Notes: a model not told the origin generated them from the letters alone. A DNA stretch of 64,000 nt from Anderseniella sp963787895 (GCA_963787895.1 CAWBEX010000007.1:880186-944185); one strand, 5' to 3'; shown: positions 53,025 to 61,497, numbered from the stretch's first letter. A program made the numbers and translations.

Positions 53025-54273
53025 AGTTGCAAGGAAAGTCGTGCCGGCAAACGCGTACGACGTTGAAAAGATCAGGGCCGATTTTCCGATCCTGTCGAAG
53101 CCGGTCTATGGCGACAAGCCGCTGACCTATCTCGACAACGGCGCATCGGCACAAAAGCCGCAGGTTGTGCTCGACCGCATCCAGAAGGCGTATTCAGAGG
53201 AGTACGCCAACGTGCACCGCGGGCTGCATTATCTGTCCAACACCGCCACGCAGGCGTTTGAAGACGCGCGTGAAAGCGTGCGCAGCTTTCTCAATGCGCC
53301 ATCCACCGACCAGATCATCTTCACCCGCAACGCAACCGACGCCATCAACCTTGTCGCGCAGAGTTTCGGCTCCATGGTGATAGGCGAGGGCGACGACATC
53401 GTGCTGTCCATCCTCGAGCACCATTCCAACATCGTGCCGTGGCATTTCCACCGGGAACGGCGCGGCGCCAACATCCGCTGGGTGCCGGTGGATGATGCCG
53501 GCACGCTGCACGTCGAGGATTTCATTGCCACGCTCACCCCGCGCACGAAGATGGTCGCCATCACCCACATGTCCAATGCGTTCGGCACCATTACCCCGAT
53601 CAGCGAGATCATTGCCGCAAGCCACGAGCGCGGCATCCCCGTGCTGGTCGACGGCTCGCAGGCGGCCGTGCACATGCCGGTGGACGTGCAGGCGCTTGAC
53701 GCCGACTTCTACGTGTTCACCGGCCACAAGACCTACGGCCCCTCCGGCATAGGTGTGCTGTACGCCAGGGCCGACCTGCTGGCGAAGATGCCGCCATACC
53801 AGGGCGGCGGCGAGATGATCCTCGAGGTCACCGAAGACACCGTCACCTACAATGACCCGCCGCACCGGTTCGAGGCAGGCACCCCGCCCATCGTCCAGGC
53901 CATCGGCCTTGGCGCGGCGCTGGACTACATGCAGGCGGCCGGGCGCGAGGCGATAGCCGCGCACGAGGCATCGCTGCTGGCCTATGCCACCGAGCGGCTG
54001 TCGCACATCAACTCGCTGAAAATTTACGGCACCTCGCCGTCCAAGGGCGCCATCATCTCGTTCACCATGGAGGGCGCCCACGCGCACGACATCTCCACCG
54101 TGATAGACCGCTACGGCGTGGCGGTGCGGGCAGGCACCCACTGCACCATGCCGCTGTTGCAGCATTTCGGCGTCACAGCCACCTGCCGCGCCTCGTTTGG
54201 CATGTACAACAACACCGCAGATGTTGACCGGCTGGCACAAGCGCTTACATCTGCACACAAGATGTTTATGTGA
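53017..54273 (+). CDS. sufS: cysteine desulfurase SufS
   Basis: A 418-residue class II (SufS/CsdA) desulfurase. FTGHKTYGPSGIGVLYAR carries the PLP lysine and RAGTHCTMPLLQHFGV the catalytic Cys. VHRGLHYLSNTATQAFEDAR is the usual N-terminal mark. In other bacteria SufE or SufU activates it; neither is encoded in this window. GC at third positions is very high, as for the two genes after it. Confidence 0.96.
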   Translation: MSEVARKVVPANAYDVEKIRADFPILSKPVYGDKPLTYLDNGASAQKPQVVLDRIQKAYSEEYANVHRGLHYLSNTATQAFEDARESVRSFLNAPSTDQIIFTRNATDAINLVAQSFGSMVIGEGDDIVLSILEHHSNIVPWHFHRERRGANIRWVPVDDAGTLHVEDFIATLTPRTKMVAITHMSNAFGTITPISEIIAASHERGIPVLVDGSQAAVHMPVDVQALDADFYVFTGHKTYGPSGIGVLYARADLLAKMPPYQGGGEMILEVTEDTVTYNDPPHRFEAGTPPIVQAIGLGAALDYMQAAGREAIAAHEASLLAYATERLSHINSLKIYGTSPSKGAIISFTMEGAHAHDISTVIDRYGVAVRAGTHCTMPLLQHFGVTATCRASFGMYNNTADVDRLAQALTSAHKMFM

Positions 54274-54285
54274 TAGGATAGAGCC

Positions 54286-54693
54286 ATGGAAGACAACACG
54301 ACATCATGCGCGCCGGCCCCTGTACCTGATGCGGTGCAATCGGCCCACCATAACCCCGAGGTCTCCTCCGCCATTCCGAAGCAGGAGCTGGACCGCATGA
54401 CCGACGACATGATCGCCGCCATCAAGACCGTCTATGACCCGGAAATTCCGGTCGACATTTTCGAGCTTGGACTGATCTACAAGATTGACGTCGAGGACGA
54501 CCGCTCGGTCAAGATCGACATGACGCTGACCGCGCCGGGCTGCCCGGTGGCCGGAGACATGCCGGGCTGGGTGGCGGATGCCGTGCGCACCGTTGAAGGC
54601 GTCATGGACGTGGACGTGCAGCTTGTGTTTGACCCGCCGTGGGACGCGTCGCGCATGTCGGACGAGGCCCGCGTTGCCTTGAACATGTGGTGA
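54286..54693 (+). CDS. sufT: SUF system assembly protein SufT-like (DUF59/MIP18)
   Basis: A 135-residue protein with a polar N-terminal extension of about 38 residues and one DUF59 domain: IKTVYDPEIPVDIFELGLIYKIDVEDDRSVKIDMTLTAPGCPVAGDMPGWV. The Cys in APGC is conserved. SufT-type proteins help mature Fe-S targets. It lies 12 bp after sufS. Confidence 0.9.
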   Translation: MEDNTTSCAPAPVPDAVQSAHHNPEVSSAIPKQELDRMTDDMIAAIKTVYDPEIPVDIFELGLIYKIDVEDDRSVKIDMTLTAPGCPVAGDMPGWVADAVRTVEGVMDVDVQLVFDPPWDASRMSDEARVALNMW

Positions 54694-54704
54694 GGGACCA
54701 ACAT

Positions 54705-55115
54705 ATGACAGCCATGGACATCAACACCACAACACCGCGCGCAAGGCCACAGGTGCTGACCCTTTCCGACGCCGCGGCCCAGCGCATCCGCCACCTGATG
54801 GAGAAATCCGGCAAGGACACCGGCGGCCTTCGCATCGGCGTCAAGAACGGCGGCTGCGCCGGCATGGAATACACCATGGACTTTGTCGACGAGCCGGACA
54901 GGTTCGACGAGGTGATCGAGGACAAGGGCGCCCGCGTCCTCATAGAGGCCAAGGCCGTGCTGTTCCTGTTCGGCACGCAGATGGACTATGAGGTGACGAA
55001 GCTGCGCTCCGGCTTCACCTTCAACAACCCGAACCAGACATCTGCCTGCGGCTGCGGCGAAAGCATCGAGCTGACCCCGGTGGATGCGAGTGTTCTCAGT
55101 TCAAACCGCACGTAG
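54705..55115 (+). CDS. A-type Fe-S carrier (SufA/ErpA-like)
   Basis: About 136 residues. LTLSDAAAQRIRHLMEKSGKDTGGLRIGVKNGGCAGMEYTMDF and SACGCGES supply the three conserved Cys. It carries nascent clusters to apoproteins. ATG 54705 is chosen over the frame's earlier ATG at 54639, which overlaps sufT. It is the last gene of the operon. The name sufA or erpA cannot be decided from sequence alone. Confidence 0.92.
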   Translation: MTAMDINTTTPRARPQVLTLSDAAAQRIRHLMEKSGKDTGGLRIGVKNGGCAGMEYTMDFVDEPDRFDEVIEDKGARVLIEAKAVLFLFGTQMDYEVTKLRSGFTFNNPNQTSACGCGESIELTPVDASVLSSNRT

Positions 55116-55144
55116 AGCGCGCATGCGCGATGCGCAAGGTTTGA

Positions 55145-55486
55145 GCCACCCTGAATGTCTCACGGCCGGGACACGGTAACCACGACGCCAGTGGTTGTTG
55201 CACAACTCCCAAGGCCGCGACTGCGGCCCGGGCCGGTCAGGCCCGCCCACGCGGAGCCGTTGGCGAAGCCAACTGGCGTGAGCGAGATCAGCCAGAGCAA
55301 AGTTGTTGGACTTTCAGGAATGCAAATGGCGGCACTCGGCCCAAAGCTGCCGTTGGATTTGCCTTTGAAGATTATCCGCTTGACCAACAGCAGCAGACTG
55401 ATTGGGCGAAGTTGGAAGCAGGCAGCCATGTGGCGTTTGTTGCCGTCACCATTGTCGATCAGAGTTCGCTACGGAGCATACGCTGA
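55145..55486 (+). pseudogene. coding-like frame without a start codon
   Basis: In the 424-bp gap between the suf operon and the phn operon, one plus-strand frame stays open for 113 codons to TGA at 55484-55486. It reads, in its last part, GFAFEDYPLDQQQQTDWAKL then EAGSHVAFVAVTIVDQSSL, with coding-like codon choice. It has no plausible start near its beginning. It could be a gene remnant; alternative frames on both strands are also open, so confidence is low. Confidence 0.3.
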
Positions 55487-55539
55487 AGCACGGCTATCTT
55501 CGAGGCCTGGTCGCTCGACTCAAGTGTTTTGCGACACGC

Positions 55540-56469
55540 TCAAATCGAAGGCACGATGAAATCCGGGACGATACCGGCGCGCAAAACAGCTTGCTCGATG
55601 TCAAAACCCCTCATGACACCCCAGTCCGTTACCAGCACGGTGTCGCAGCCAGCGGCAGCCCCGCCGAGGATGTCGGTGTGCAGAGTGTCGCCAACCATTG
55701 CTACCCTCTCCCGGCGCACGCTGCTACAGAGACGCCGCAAAGCTTCTTCGAATGCATTGTTGAATGGCTTGCCAAAGAAACGCACATCCAGTGTGCACAT
55801 CTCGTCCAGCAGCTCGTGCGCTATGCTTCCCGGTTCGAGTGACAGACCGCCTTCGCGCGGCGCGACGAGATCGGGATTACCGATCAGCACTGGACGCGGC
55901 CGCTCCAGCAGAGCCTGCCGCAGCACACTCGCGTGGGTATTGGTCCAGCCGGAGGTACTCAGCAAAATGAAGCCATCCGCATCCCTCAGTCCGGTGTCGC
56001 CGTCCTCAAACAGGCTGAAGTGCTTTGCAATCTTTTTGATATCCGCACTACTCGGTGCAGCTACTGCCCACCGTAGACCAGCTAGAGAAGGATGAGCCAG
56101 CGACATGGCCAGAACTTCCCGGCTGCTGACAATCTCTTCGCTGATGAAGTCGAAACCCAGCCGACTGTACTTGCCGGGAAGCGAGGCGATGCTGCCACTG
56201 GCTGCATTGGTCAAAACCATGACTTGCTTGCCCGCACGCCGCAATTCGCCGATGCAAGCGGCAGCTCCGGAAATTGGCACGTCGCCGACATTGAGCACGC
56301 CAAACGAGTCAAACAAGAAGGCATCATACCGGTCTATCAGTTCAGAAAGCGAGCCGCAGTGCTTCGAAGTAGCTGCAAACCGGGCAGATGGCAGGCGTGA
56401 GCGGATTTCTTCATATCGTTCGAAAGCCCACTGCGGGCCAAACTCAACGGCCAACATCGGTTGGGTCAT
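55540..56469 (-). CDS. HAD-superfamily class IIA hydrolase (TIGR01459-like)
   Basis: A 309-residue HAD phosphatase. DAFLFDSFGVLNVGD holds the nucleophilic Asp motif, VMVLTNAAS motif II, and GKPFNNAFEEAL with MVGDTLHTDILGGAAAGCDTVLV motifs III and IV. ATG 56469 overlaps the phnE2 stop (ATGA), so it belongs to the phn unit. It may dephosphorylate the imported compound. The open frame running up to 57294 is created by the phnE2 frameshift and is not a genuine fusion. Confidence 0.85.
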   Translation of the reverse strand: MTQPMLAVEFGPQWAFERYEEIRSRLPSARFAATSKHCGSLSELIDRYDAFLFDSFGVLNVGDVPISGAAACIGELRRAGKQVMVLTNAASGSIASLPGKYSRLGFDFISEEIVSSREVLAMSLAHPSLAGLRWAVAAPSSADIKKIAKHFSLFEDGDTGLRDADGFILLSTSGWTNTHASVLRQALLERPRPVLIGNPDLVAPREGGLSLEPGSIAHELLDEMCTLDVRFFGKPFNNAFEEALRRLCSSVRRERVAMVGDTLHTDILGGAAAGCDTVLVTDWGVMRGFDIEQAVLRAGIVPDFIVPSI

Positions 56470-57282
56470 ATGATTGCCTGACGCACCTTTGCCGACACCC
56501 ATTCCGAAACGAAGACGGTTGCCAGGATAACGAGGAAGATCAGCGTCACCTGCGGCCATGCGAGGACGTTCAGTGATGCCTGCAACTGCAAGCCGATGCC
56601 GCCGGCTCCGACCAGACCAAGAATGGTAGACTTCGCGGATGTTGATGTCCCAGCGGAATACGGAGATGCCGCAGAATGCGGGCAGCACTTGGGGCACAAT
56701 CGCATAATCGATGACTTGAGCACGGCTTGCGCCAGTGGCTGAAATCGCCTCGACCTGGGTCTCGTCTATCTCCTCGATCGCCTCGTACAGAAGCTTGGCC
56801 ACAAATCCGATGGACCGGAAGCCAATGGCAAGTATACCAGCCAGCACGCCGGGGCCGATTACCGCGACAAGCAGCAGTGCCCAGATCAGCGAGTTGATCG
56901 AGCGCGACGCCACTATGATGAACAGCGCGACCGGGCGCACCAGGGTGCGGCTGGGCGTTGTATTTCGAGCTGCCAGGAAGGCCACTGGCACGGCGAACAA
57001 AATGCCAAGCAAAGTACCTAGCGTGGCAATATTCATGGTGTCCCATAGCGGCCAAAGCAGCTTGTCAATGTACGACCAGCGCGGGGGCACCATGCGGCTG
57101 GCGAGGTCCGCGGCCTGACGGGGCGCGTCCTGCACGAAGGCCCAGATGGTATCCTTCGTCATAACTTGCCAACAGTACACGGTCAGAGCGGTCAGCAACA
57201 ACCAGCCAAGCCAAATCGTCCGTTGGCGCGCGGATGTGCGCTTCTGCCAGGTCTTGCCGTTTCCATCAACATTGACTGGCAT
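56466..57282 (-). pseudogene. phnE: phosphonate-type ABC permease, second copy, frameshifted
   Basis: The frame from ATG 57282 is a normal PhnE (TMNIATLGTLLGILFAVPVAFLAARNTTPSR; EEIDETQVEAISATGASRAQVIDYAIVPQ) up to RWDINIRE near 56632. The rest, STILGLVGAGGIGLQLQASLNVLAWPQ to the stop at 56466, continues in another frame. Removing one G at 56631 restores IRESTILGLVGAGGIG, the expected PhnE pattern. So a single-base insertion breaks the gene, or the base is a sequencing error. The start overlaps phnE1's stop (TGATG). Confidence 0.85.
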
Positions 57283-58091
57283 CACTGTACCCACTTGCGC
57301 ACGTAGCCGCTGGAATACTCCGTAACCATGACTATCAGGATGATCAGGATCAGGATTGCGCCAGCTGAATCGTACTCATAGCGGTCAATGGCGGTGTTCA
57401 AAGTGGCCCCAATCCCGCCTGCGCCGACGATGCCGATCACGGCGGACTCGCGGAAGTTGATGTCGAGGCGGTACAGCGACAACCCGATCAGCCGCGGCAT
57501 CACTTGTGGCTGCACAGCATAATTGACGAGTTGCATCCAACTGGCACCGGTGGCGCGGATGGCCTCGGTCTGGCTTTCGTCGATGTCCTCAATGTCTTCC
57601 GCCAGCAGCTTGGCCAGGAAGCCGATGGTGGCAAAGCTCAATGTCAGGAACCCGGCAAACGGGCCGAAGCCGAACATTGCGACAAACAGGATTGCAACGA
57701 TGATCTCCTGCAGACTGCGTGACACTGCAATGATGGCCCGGCACACTAAATAGATCGCAGTTGGGGATATGTTGCGGGCAGCGCCGATGCCGATCGGGAC
57801 CGAGATCGCAACTCCGGCAACGGTAGCCGTCAGGGTCATGGTGAGGCTTTCGATGAAGCCTTGCTGAATATCGCTCCACCGGCTGGTGAAGTCTGGTACC
57901 AGGAAGCCCTGAATAAAGCGCCAGCCCCGATCAAGCCCCTCATAGATTCGAGTCAGGTTGATATCAACGCTGGAAACCGCCAGCATCAGATAAATCAATG
58001 CCCCGGCATAGATCGACCAGCGCAGGCGATTGTTCTTGATTAAGACTGGCGGTCGCGTCCACTGCTTTGGCCCGGAGGAAACGCCGCTCAT
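57282..58091 (-). CDS. phnE: phosphonate-type ABC permease, first copy
   Basis: About 269 residues with six predicted membrane helices. FIESLTMTLTATVAGVAISVPIGIGAARN and EDIDESQTEAIRATGASWMQLVNYAVQPQVMP then FRESAVIGIVGAGGIGATLN match PhnE. The ATG at 58091 overlaps the phnC stop (TGATG). It would pair with the second PhnE as the membrane channel of the importer. Confidence 0.92.
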   Translation of the reverse strand: MSGVSSGPKQWTRPPVLIKNNRLRWSIYAGALIYLMLAVSSVDINLTRIYEGLDRGWRFIQGFLVPDFTSRWSDIQQGFIESLTMTLTATVAGVAISVPIGIGAARNISPTAIYLVCRAIIAVSRSLQEIIVAILFVAMFGFGPFAGFLTLSFATIGFLAKLLAEDIEDIDESQTEAIRATGASWMQLVNYAVQPQVMPRLIGLSLYRLDINFRESAVIGIVGAGGIGATLNTAIDRYEYDSAGAILILIILIVMVTEYSSGYVRKWVQ

Positions 58092-58912
58092 CAAACGAGA
58101 CCTGCAATAGGTTCTTCATCGTCATGTTCGCCGCTCTCTTCCTCGTCCGGTTTCGCAGTGCGCATCGTGGTCCAGTCTTCTTCACCGTAGATGCGGGTCA
58201 GGGCACCGTCGTCGAGCTTTTCAGGCGGTCCGTCAAAAACCACCTCTCCAGCCTGCAGACCGATGATCCGCTGGGTGAAGGCCTGAGCCAGCAGTACGTC
58301 GTGTATGTTGATGATCGCCGGCAGGTTGCGTTCGGCACAGATGTCCTGGATTAGACGCATAATCTGGCGGGATGTCTTGGGATCGAGACTCGCCGTTGGC
58401 TCATCAATCAGCAGCAATTCCGGATCCTGTTCCAGCGCACGAGCGATGCCGACGCGCTGGCGCTGGCCGCCAGACAGGGCATCAGCACGTTTGTCGGCAT
58501 GGTCGGTCAGCCCCACCCGTTCGAGCAGCAGGAACGCCTTGTCGATATCGGCTTGCGGGAACCGGCGGGTGAAACTGCGCCAGAAAGGAACATAGCCCAG
58601 CCGTCCCGAAAGCACGTTTTCCATTACCGACAGCCGCTCAACCAAGGCGTACTCCTGGAAGATCATGCCAATGCGCCGACGTGCTGTCCGCAGCCGTGAA
58701 CCGGACAGTCGGGTGAGCTCCTCATTGCCCAGATAGATGCTGCCGCTGGTGGGGTCAACCAGGCGATTGACGCATCTTATGAGCGTAGACTTGCCCGCGC
58801 CCGACGGACCGATGAGCCCTACCAACTGGCCAGGATCTACGTCGAAACTCACGCCCTTCAGCGCCTGGTCGCCGGTGCGATAGGTCTTGGTCAGTTTGCG
58901 TACGGATAGCAC
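58091..58912 (-). CDS. phnC: phosphonate-type ABC transporter ATPase
   Basis: About 273 residues. Walker A is GPSGAGKST, signature LSGGQRQRVGIARAL, Walker B LLLIDEPTASLD, H-loop His in NIHDVLLAQ. The first residues VLSVRKLTKTYRTGDQALKGVSFDVDPGQ fit a GTG start at 58912 with GGGGAA upstream; the frame is open to 58972 but that part is not conserved. It overlaps phnE1 at its stop. Confidence 0.93.
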   Translation of the reverse strand: MLSVRKLTKTYRTGDQALKGVSFDVDPGQLVGLIGPSGAGKSTLIRCVNRLVDPTSGSIYLGNEELTRLSGSRLRTARRRIGMIFQEYALVERLSVMENVLSGRLGYVPFWRSFTRRFPQADIDKAFLLLERVGLTDHADKRADALSGGQRQRVGIARALEQDPELLLIDEPTASLDPKTSRQIMRLIQDICAERNLPAIINIHDVLLAQAFTQRIIGLQAGEVVFDGPPEKLDDGALTRIYGEEDWTTMRTAKPDEEESGEHDDEEPIAGLV

Positions 58913-58943
58913 GATTGTTCCCCAATCCCCTGTAGATGAAGCA

Positions 58944-58968
58944 GGAGGCAGCCGAAGGGGCTGCCTCC
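58944..58968 (-). other. 10-bp perfect hairpin between phnD and phnC
   Basis: GGAGGCAGCC at 58944-58953 pairs perfectly with GGCTGCCTCC at 58959-58968 around a 5-nt loop. It lies between the phnD stop and the phnC start. There is no T-run. Such stem-loops after binding-protein genes often stabilise the upstream mRNA or reduce read-through. Confidence 0.75.
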
Positions 58969-58991
58969 GCACAGGTTACTGCAAGTGAAAT

Positions 58992-59939
58992 TTATTTGCA
59001 GTCGTAGGATACGCCGTTGGCCTCGTCGATCTTGCGGATAACGGCCCAATGCTCCTTGAAGGTGATCGGAACGAACTGCGCCTCGCCCGACTTGGAGAAC
59101 TCCTCCAGCAGGGCCGAGCCTTCCCATGGATACGAAAAGAATGCTTCCTTTATCTTCTCCTGCAGATCAGGCTTCAAGTTGTAGACGAGGCCATAGCCGG
59201 TCGTCGGGAATGTTTGCGACTTGTACAGCGACTTCAGTTGTTCGGCCTTGACCACATCGCGCTGCAGCATGCGCTTGAGGACCGAGTTGGCAACGGCAGC
59301 GGCCGGATAATCCTTGTTGGCCACACCTAGGATCGAATTGTCATGCTTACCAGAAAACGCCGGCTCGAAGTCGGTGCCGGCCACCATTCCATAGTCGGCC
59401 TTAAGGATGGCTGATGGTGCCTTGAAACCCGAGTTTGAAGTTTCTGATGTGAAGGCCAGCTTCTTGCCCTTGATGTCCTCAACTTTCTCGATGCCCGAAT
59501 CCGGATAGGTGATGATCTCCATTTCGTATCCGAATGAACCGTCCCCTGACGCCATCATCGTGAAAGGGCTGAACCCGGCGCAGGCCACCGCGAGCGGATT
59601 GGACCCGGTGTTGAAACCAGCAATGTGAAGGCGGCCCGCACGCATCGCCTCGATCTGGGCGGCGTTCGACTGTACGGGGAAAAATTGAACCTTCTTGCCG
59701 GTCTTTTCTTCCATGTGCTTGAGGAAGCCTTCCCATACCTTGGCGTAGACAGCCGGATCTTCGACCGGGGTGTAGGCAAAGATCAGGGTTGAAGGATCGA
59801 CCTGCTGCGTGGCATCGGTTGGCGTGTCGGCGACCAGATCGCCGTTTGCATCCTGGTAGCGCGAGTCAAGCTTGAACTCGGCACTGGCCGGCATCGTGAA
59901 TGCGAGCAGGACGGCTGCGAGCAATAACAAACGTTTCAT
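58992..59939 (-). CDS. phnD: phosphonate-type ABC substrate-binding protein
   Basis: A 315-residue periplasmic binding protein. A signal peptide (MKRLLLLAAVLLAFTMPASA) precedes the PhnD fold: LIFAYTPVEDPAVYAKVWEGFLKHMEEKTGKKVQFFPV, MRAGRLHIAGFNTGSNPLAV and KLAFTSETSNSGFKAPSAIL, whose Ser/Thr cluster binds the phosphonate or phosphate group. It is the first gene of the phnD-phnC-phnE-phnE-HAD unit on the minus strand. The ligand could be a phosphonate, phosphite or phosphate ester. Confidence 0.92.
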   Translation of the reverse strand: MKRLLLLAAVLLAFTMPASAEFKLDSRYQDANGDLVADTPTDATQQVDPSTLIFAYTPVEDPAVYAKVWEGFLKHMEEKTGKKVQFFPVQSNAAQIEAMRAGRLHIAGFNTGSNPLAVACAGFSPFTMMASGDGSFGYEMEIITYPDSGIEKVEDIKGKKLAFTSETSNSGFKAPSAILKADYGMVAGTDFEPAFSGKHDNSILGVANKDYPAAAVANSVLKRMLQRDVVKAEQLKSLYKSQTFPTTGYGLVYNLKPDLQEKIKEAFFSYPWEGSALLEEFSKSGEAQFVPITFKEHWAVIRKIDEANGVSYDCK

Positions 59940-60025
59940 GAAAGGCTCCCTGTGTCAGTTTTCGTCCGCCCCCCACTGCTTGTGCAAGGCGGCGCGGTCT
60001 GTGCCGCTTAGTGCTGAAAGATTGC

Positions 60026-60037
60026 TGTCATATGACA
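60026..60037. promoter_or_regulatory. 12-bp palindrome upstream of phnD, half-Pho-box-like
   Basis: TGTCATATGACA is a perfect palindrome about 90 bp before the phnD start. CTGTCAT (60025-60031) matches one half of a Pho box; the second direct repeat is absent. Phosphate control is plausible but unproven. Confidence 0.3.
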
Positions 60038-60284
60038 ATGGAATCAAGTGATTTTGGCCCTCGGCTTCGGAATTGAATGATTTTGCTGATAAGCAATCAT
60101 GGCGAATGCAGCAGACTGATATCCGACACTGCAGGGACTTTGGTACCCTGTTGCCCGTTGACAGCTTGCAAGACGGCCTTATCTGAGGAGATGTGAATGA
60201 CCGAGCCAGGGTCGAAACCTGCCGGTTTCGATTGGCGCCAAGAATGTCCACAGCACCCCCGAAAGCGGTCATTGTTTCGCAACT

Positions 60285-60344
60285 GCAGCGAAGGTCGGCT
60301 CTCCGCCCAAATTGACATCGGCACTAACGGCCCAAAGCAGACAT
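60285..60344 (+). repeat. dispersed 60-bp repeat, copy A
   Basis: This 60-bp unit, beginning GCAGCGAAGGTCGGCTCTCC, is 54 of 60 identical to copy B at 63684-63743; the first 32 bases are identical. The two copies are in the same orientation and bracket the FNT/P1B-ATPase cassette. Similar GCAGCGAA-GTC units recur in intergenic DNA of marine alphaproteobacteria (from memory). The origin is probably an old mobile or repetitive element. Confidence 0.85.
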
Positions 60345-60577
60345 GGGCGCAGCAGCAAGCTAAGTCGGTTTGCCCCTCGAAAGCGGACATCACGAGGATA
60401 GCAAAATGCTAGGCTAATTTATGAGTACACGCCCTAATAGCAAGTGAGTTTACCGCACCCAAGCGTCGTCAAGTGGTCAATGCCCCTCTGAAAGTGCTCA
60501 AGGCAGCGCATGAAAAGACTGTATGGAAGCTCCGGACAGTCGCGCTGAAGGGGTGGCTGTTTAATTTTCACTCCTAT

Positions 60578-60596
60578 AGATTCGATACGCGAATCT
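60578..60596. promoter_or_regulatory. operator-like palindrome before the FNT gene
   Basis: AGATTCG (60578-60584) and CGAATCT (60590-60596) are perfect inverted arms around a 5-bp centre (ATACG). The site ends 20 bp before the FNT start codon, where a repressor would act. No cognate regulator gene lies beside it. Confidence 0.55.
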
Positions 60597-60615
60597 GCCT
60601 GATCGGAAGTACCTG

Positions 60616-61497
60616 ATGAAAGAAGAGATCAACCAACCAAAACACCAACCTGAATCCACGATTGCTGACGCAGTGATGCCGCCTGACATGGCATTGGCCT
60701 GTGAGGTTGCCGGAACGGTGAAAGCTGGCCGAGATGCAGCGACACTGATTGTTCTGGGAGTGCTGGCGGGTTCGTTCATTGCACTTGGAGCTGTGTTCAT
60801 GACGGTCGTCACGACTGGAGGTAGTGACCTGCCATGGGGCGTTTCACGCCTTCTTGGCGGTTTAGTATTCTCCACAGGACTTATCATGGTGATCGTAGGT
60901 GGGGCTGAGCTGTTTACCGGTGACTCTTTGATGATAGTTGCCTGTGCAAGTCAGCGCATTTCGATTGCTGCACTGCTGCGCGCGTGGGGGCTAGTCTATG
61001 GCGGAAACATCATCGGCGCGGTCGGCACTGCCATATTGATTTATCTATCAGGTCAACACGGTTTCAACGTTGGAGCGGTTGGCAAGAATGCCCTGTCAAT
61101 CGCATCAGCAAAGGCATCTCTGCCAACCGTGCAGCTGTTCTTTCTGGCCGTGCTCTGCAATGTGCTGGTTTGCCTGGCTGTCTGGATGTCTTTCGCTGCC
61201 AAAAGCATTAGTGGCAAGGTCATGGTCATCGTTCCTCCAATCACCGCATTCGTGGCGGCGGGTTTTGAGCATTCGATAGCCAATTTGTATTTTCTGCCCT
61301 ACGCCTTACTGATCAAATCGTGGGCCGAGCATGGTTTCTGGAGTGCCATCGGGGAGGACGCATCGGTATATTCAATGCTGACCCTAGGCAATGCCGCTCA
61401 CAATGTTGTTGTTTCGACAATTGGAAATCTCATCGGCGGCAGCCTGATGGTGGGGGCTGTTTACTGGTTTGTGTATCTGCGATCAAGAAAAGCTTAG
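60616..61497 (+). CDS. formate/nitrite transporter family channel
   Basis: A 293-residue FNT protein with six predicted membrane helices. The conserved features include GLVFSTGLIMVIVGGAELFTGDSLMI, CNVLVCLAVWMSF (TM4) and GFEHSIANLYFLP, in which the central-pore His lies in the E-H-S motif. It would pass formate, nitrite or hydrosulfide. It starts at ATG 60616 behind an operator-like palindrome and is followed by the P1B ATPase on the same strand. Confidence 0.9.
   Translation: MKEEINQPKHQPESTIADAVMPPDMALACEVAGTVKAGRDAATLIVLGVLAGSFIALGAVFMTVVTTGGSDLPWGVSRLLGGLVFSTGLIMVIVGGAELFTGDSLMIVACASQRISIAALLRAWGLVYGGNIIGAVGTAILIYLSGQHGFNVGAVGKNALSIASAKASLPTVQLFFLAVLCNVLVCLAVWMSFAAKSISGKVMVIVPPITAFVAAGFEHSIANLYFLPYALLIKSWAEHGFWSAIGEDASVYSMLTLGNAAHNVVVSTIGNLIGGSLMVGAVYWFVYLRSRKA

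Larger units (their letters stand above)
59940..60615. other. 676-bp intergenic stretch with phn promoter region and dispersed repeat
   Basis: There is no convincing intact gene. The part next to phnD holds a TGTCATATGACA palindrome at 60026-60037. An ORF at 60197-60412 (71 codons, good GAGGAG ribosome site) runs into the repeat copy at 60285-60344 and looks truncated. The last 40 bases before the FNT gene contain a separate palindrome. No other feature is seen. Confidence 0.5.

Noticed and set aside
53194..54258. A 354-residue minus-strand ORF opposite sufS
   Set aside because: High third-position GC of sufS keeps the opposite frame open; the peptide is His/Arg/Gly-rich with no domain features.
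55540..57294. A 584-residue PhnE-HAD fusion protein
   Set aside because: The joined frame exists only because of a one-base shift at 56631. The true PhnE tail and a separate HAD start (ATGA overlap at 56466-56469) are visible in the normal frames.
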